Source of the DNA: Argonema galeatum A003/A1
Lineage (GTDB): Bacteria > Cyanobacteriota > Cyanobacteriia > Cyanobacteriales > Aerosakkonemataceae
Length of the DNA: 41,093 bases
Direction of reading: 5' to 3'
NCBI RefSeq assembly: GCF_023333595.1
Contig: NZ_JAIQZM010000047.1
Coordinates: forward strand, 1 to 41,093
Positions 38,788 through 41,093 of this stretch are shown in pieces (within the stretch, counting starts at the first letter, position 1; every line of letters begins with the position of its first letter). A model generated the notes under the pieces. That model was not told the DNA's origin and searched no databases. It saw nothing but the letters and a program-made list of their open reading frames with translations. Made by a program: the position numbers and the translations under genes.

Positions 38788-40848
38788 CTATGGATTAGGC
38801 CCAATAAAAATGCCCAAACCGTTATGAACGCGAGCGGCACTACGAGGGGCTCGATTGATCAGTTGACCCCCAAGGTAAAGACTGGTGGAGCTACCGCCAT
38901 CGAGGTTGAGAGCATCTACTGCTCCTATAAGTCTCATGAGTTCGGCAATTTCATTCAAACTAGGGCCAGGGCCAACGGTGCGGTTGCCAACAGCTACTAT
39001 CAAAATATTACCTGCGGTAGTTGTGCCGATCGCGCTGCGATGAGCAGATTCGTTAATAAAGGAATCGCGGAATTGTTCGGCTTTAGCATCCAGAACAATC
39101 TTACCTTTTTGCAATAAAACTGGCCCCGCCCCTACAATGTGGGGGTAGCGGTCAAACTCAGCTGGAACAGAATAGCTTTCAAGGGTTACAACGTTGCCAA
39201 TAGCAAGCGCAGAAGCAATATCAAGCTTCTGTACGCCCGAACTGTCTCGTAAGACGACTAGATAGCCATCAGGCGGGATGGGGAAGGATGTTTTACTCGG
39301 TATACCATTAGGCAGAGGGGTTTTGCTGAATGCTTCTGCACTGATTACTTGATTGTTTTGAACGGTAATAATAGTTTCGTTGTCGGTAAGGGGATTGTAA
39401 GTCGATCCCCACTCGGTCGTATGGAGGGCAAAACCTGACTGCACGTAGCCGCTATTAACAGAAACAATGGGTAAATGCTCGCCAGTTGATGTATTTAAAG
39501 TTTCCTGAAGGCTCAGATGTCCGATTTTTACTTCACCCGCATCATTCCAAGCGATCGCACCCCGATTTAAAATTGGACTGGATAGCCAGCGACCATCAAG
39601 ACGAATCGCTCCTAACGGTAACTGGGTATTGCGATTAAAAAAGCCAGCATTAATGGCACCGGCAACCTGCCACTGCTTAGCTTGCTCAATTAAAGGGGCA
39701 GTTCCCACCAAACTATTACGATTGCCCCAAATCGGTCTTAGCGCCACAGACTGACGGGGATTGATTTCCAACCATACCACTGGGAAACGAGAAGTCCCCA
39801 AACTGAGAATCTGTTGTCTGTAGCGCAGTCCCGGAGCCCAAATAATATCTCGCTCTACCATAGCTTCAGGAGCTATGTCAATAACTAAGCGATAGGGACT
39901 TGGTAAACTCCAAATTCGCGGACGTAGACCGGAAGAAATGTCTACTCGGATGGTAGTGCGATCCTGACTTGTTTCAATCTTTAATGGTAGCCCTGGTTTG
40001 GGAGGAGAGATCGGTGGTATTGGTGCGTCGAGCGGGGGAAACCCTTGGTTAGAGGTTGCAACTTCGTCAGGAGGTTTGGGATTGTAACGCGACAGAAGCG
40101 ATGGGGTAGCTACCCCATCTATTTGTAAAGTAAGTACGGCACCTTCTTGACTGACTTGCCAGGGGGTTGGGCGATCGAGATCCAGAACGATGCGATGTGC
40201 TACCGTCTCTTTATCGCTGCCAATGAGCGAGTCCTGTCGGATATCGTTGACTGTAGCGGCAGGCGAGTTAATTCGCAGTGTTGTACCATCAACTTTTATC
40301 TGCCAACCGGCTGAATGAGCAAAATCGGTAATATCTAGATAGCGGTATTGGTTTGTTAGCCAAGTAGCAAGAATTAGTGGTGACGCTGCGGGTTCGGAAA
40401 ACCACTGCACTGGCTGTCTGGTTGAATCCCACGTACTCAGTAACTCGACTCCGATTGTTTGCGTTAACCCGACATCGGCTACTCCGATGCGAACCCTTTG
40501 GCTTCCTGTTAGTTGCCACTGGCTCCACAGTGCGGGCCGAGTCCGACCGTTTAAGGCGATCGCGTCGCCCTGTATAAGCAACTTAGGTTGTCCTGAAGAA
40601 GGCTTGGGAACAGCAACGGGCAACTGTTTGCTCAGAATCGTCATTGGTTTTGCCAGCACCAGTTGCTCTTCTTTTTTTAGAGAGGAGATTGTCACCCACA
40701 AGGATATGGCGATTATAGACACCATTGCCAGTCGAAAGCGTTTGTGTCTTTGTGGCAATATGCTATAAGTGTCGAAGAGCGATCGCTTGTAGCGCAAAAG
40801 CCACCGAGAAAGAGAACGAAAAAGTCGAGTTTTAAGGAGCCTAACCAT
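38788..40848 (-). CDS. Membrane-anchored phosphodiester glycosidase (NAGPA domain) protein
   Basis: A 686-residue protein with one N-terminal transmembrane helix at about 40-56 (LAMVSIIAISLWVTISSL) and a large exported part. The region around 285-330 (LKIETSQDRTTIRVDISSGL) resembles an AMIN-type peptidoglycan or outer-layer binding domain. The C-terminal 250 residues are a phosphodiester glycosidase (DUF2233/NAGPA) domain: GAINAGFFNRNTQLPLGAIR, HRSAIGTTTAGNILIVAVG and the LNLDGGSSTSLYLGGQLINR motif. It may trim exopolysaccharide or wall glycans; substrate unknown. Confidence 0.88.
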   Translation of the reverse strand: MVRLLKTRLFRSLSRWLLRYKRSLFDTYSILPQRHKRFRLAMVSIIAISLWVTISSLKKEEQLVLAKPMTILSKQLPVAVPKPSSGQPKLLIQGDAIALNGRTRPALWSQWQLTGSQRVRIGVADVGLTQTIGVELLSTWDSTRQPVQWFSEPAASPLILATWLTNQYRYLDITDFAHSAGWQIKVDGTTLRINSPAATVNDIRQDSLIGSDKETVAHRIVLDLDRPTPWQVSQEGAVLTLQIDGVATPSLLSRYNPKPPDEVATSNQGFPPLDAPIPPISPPKPGLPLKIETSQDRTTIRVDISSGLRPRIWSLPSPYRLVIDIAPEAMVERDIIWAPGLRYRQQILSLGTSRFPVVWLEINPRQSVALRPIWGNRNSLVGTAPLIEQAKQWQVAGAINAGFFNRNTQLPLGAIRLDGRWLSSPILNRGAIAWNDAGEVKIGHLSLQETLNTSTGEHLPIVSVNSGYVQSGFALHTTEWGSTYNPLTDNETIITVQNNQVISAEAFSKTPLPNGIPSKTSFPIPPDGYLVVLRDSSGVQKLDIASALAIGNVVTLESYSVPAEFDRYPHIVGAGPVLLQKGKIVLDAKAEQFRDSFINESAHRSAIGTTTAGNILIVAVGNRTVGPGPSLNEIAELMRLIGAVDALNLDGGSSTSLYLGGQLINRAPRSAARVHNGLGIFIGPNP

Positions 40849-41000
40849 ATCGGCTTGCAGTTATGTTTAAAATCAGCGCTTAGGCAAAATTACTTATAAA
40901 ACCATAAGATATACTACGCTAAATATCAAAGAATCATGACCTGACGCTTGATTATTTTTCGCTCCTTGGCCTCATAATGGAGTAGGAAACGCTCTGAATG

Positions 41001-41093
41001 GCAGAGGGGCAGAGGGGCAGAGGAGCAGAGGAGCAGAGGAGCAGAGGAGCAGAGGAGCAGAGGAGCAGAGGAGCAGAGGAGCAGAGGAGCAGA
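41001..41093. repeat. 8-bp tandem repeat at the window edge (GCAGAGGG/GCAGAGGA)
   Basis: More than eleven head-to-tail octamers: two GCAGAGGG then GCAGAGGA units up to the last base, so the array probably continues past the window. It lies about 150 bases upstream of the glycosidase gene. Confidence 0.9.

Overview
The window is chromosomal DNA from a cyanobacterium, most likely a filamentous, repeat-rich one of the Oscillatoriales type. Evidence for this is the many HIP1-like GCGATCGC octamers, cyanobacteria-restricted families (DUF1830, DUF4079, DUF1997, DUF6761-like, DICT), a class II FBPase/SBPase, an RNase E with a C-terminal poly-arginine tail, and many short palindromic and G-rich tandem repeats between genes. 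The genus is inference; no rRNA is present. I found no tRNA, rRNA or CRISPR array.

Left part (1-7.1 kb): hemA (tetrapyrrole synthesis) and glpX (Calvin cycle FBPase/SBPase) lie on the minus strand. They are followed by the wreck of a Uma2-family gene. A plus-strand run then holds grxC, tadA, a PlsC-like acyltransferase, a secreted protein of unknown function, bolA and the CGFS glutaredoxin grxD. The last two form a classic Fe-S/iron-sensing pair.

Middle-left (7.1-13.2 kb): an OmpR-type response regulator with a degenerate acidic pocket, an orphan ABC ATPase with a small membrane protein upstream, a DUF4079 membrane protein, a solitary TnpB (IS200/IS605-type) element with recognisable hairpin ends, a DUF1830 gene, and a dense cluster of nested palindromes.

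Middle (13.2-18.3 kb): a B12-binding radical SAM protein (the type sometimes labelled photosystem II high-light acclimation), a DICT-sensor protein with a degenerate HD-GYP-like C-terminus, and a pentapeptide-repeat protein in the same orientation. Next to them is a small toxin-antitoxin graveyard: a HicB tail, an antitoxin, a truncated VapC PIN domain, an opposing DUF433 gene and a BrnA-like antitoxin.

Middle-right (18.3-31.9 kb): CPBP membrane protease, ClpS, small conserved cyanobacterial proteins, a STAS anti-sigma antagonist, a large TIGR03960-type radical SAM protein carrying an in-frame burst of 8-bp repeats, then rne-rnhB (RNase E and RNase HII) behind an 820-bp leader with a strong terminator-like hairpin, a DUF1997 protein, pheA and a polytopic membrane protein.

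Right part (31.9-41.1 kb): a Lon-substrate-domain protein, the str operon on the minus strand (rpsL-rpsG-fusA-tuf-rpsJ) with a good sigma-70 type promoter ahead of rpsL, an IscA/SufA-type Fe-S protein, a cupin, and a membrane-anchored phosphodiester glycosidase. The window ends inside an 8-bp tandem repeat.

Most of the window is housekeeping. The unusual material is the mobile and repetitive layer (several MITE-like families, one TnpB element, G-rich octamer repeats that entered a gene), the decayed TA locus, the degenerate signalling proteins and the long rne leader. I did not find a clear, wholly new multi-gene system; the best candidates are given as findings with their uncertainty.
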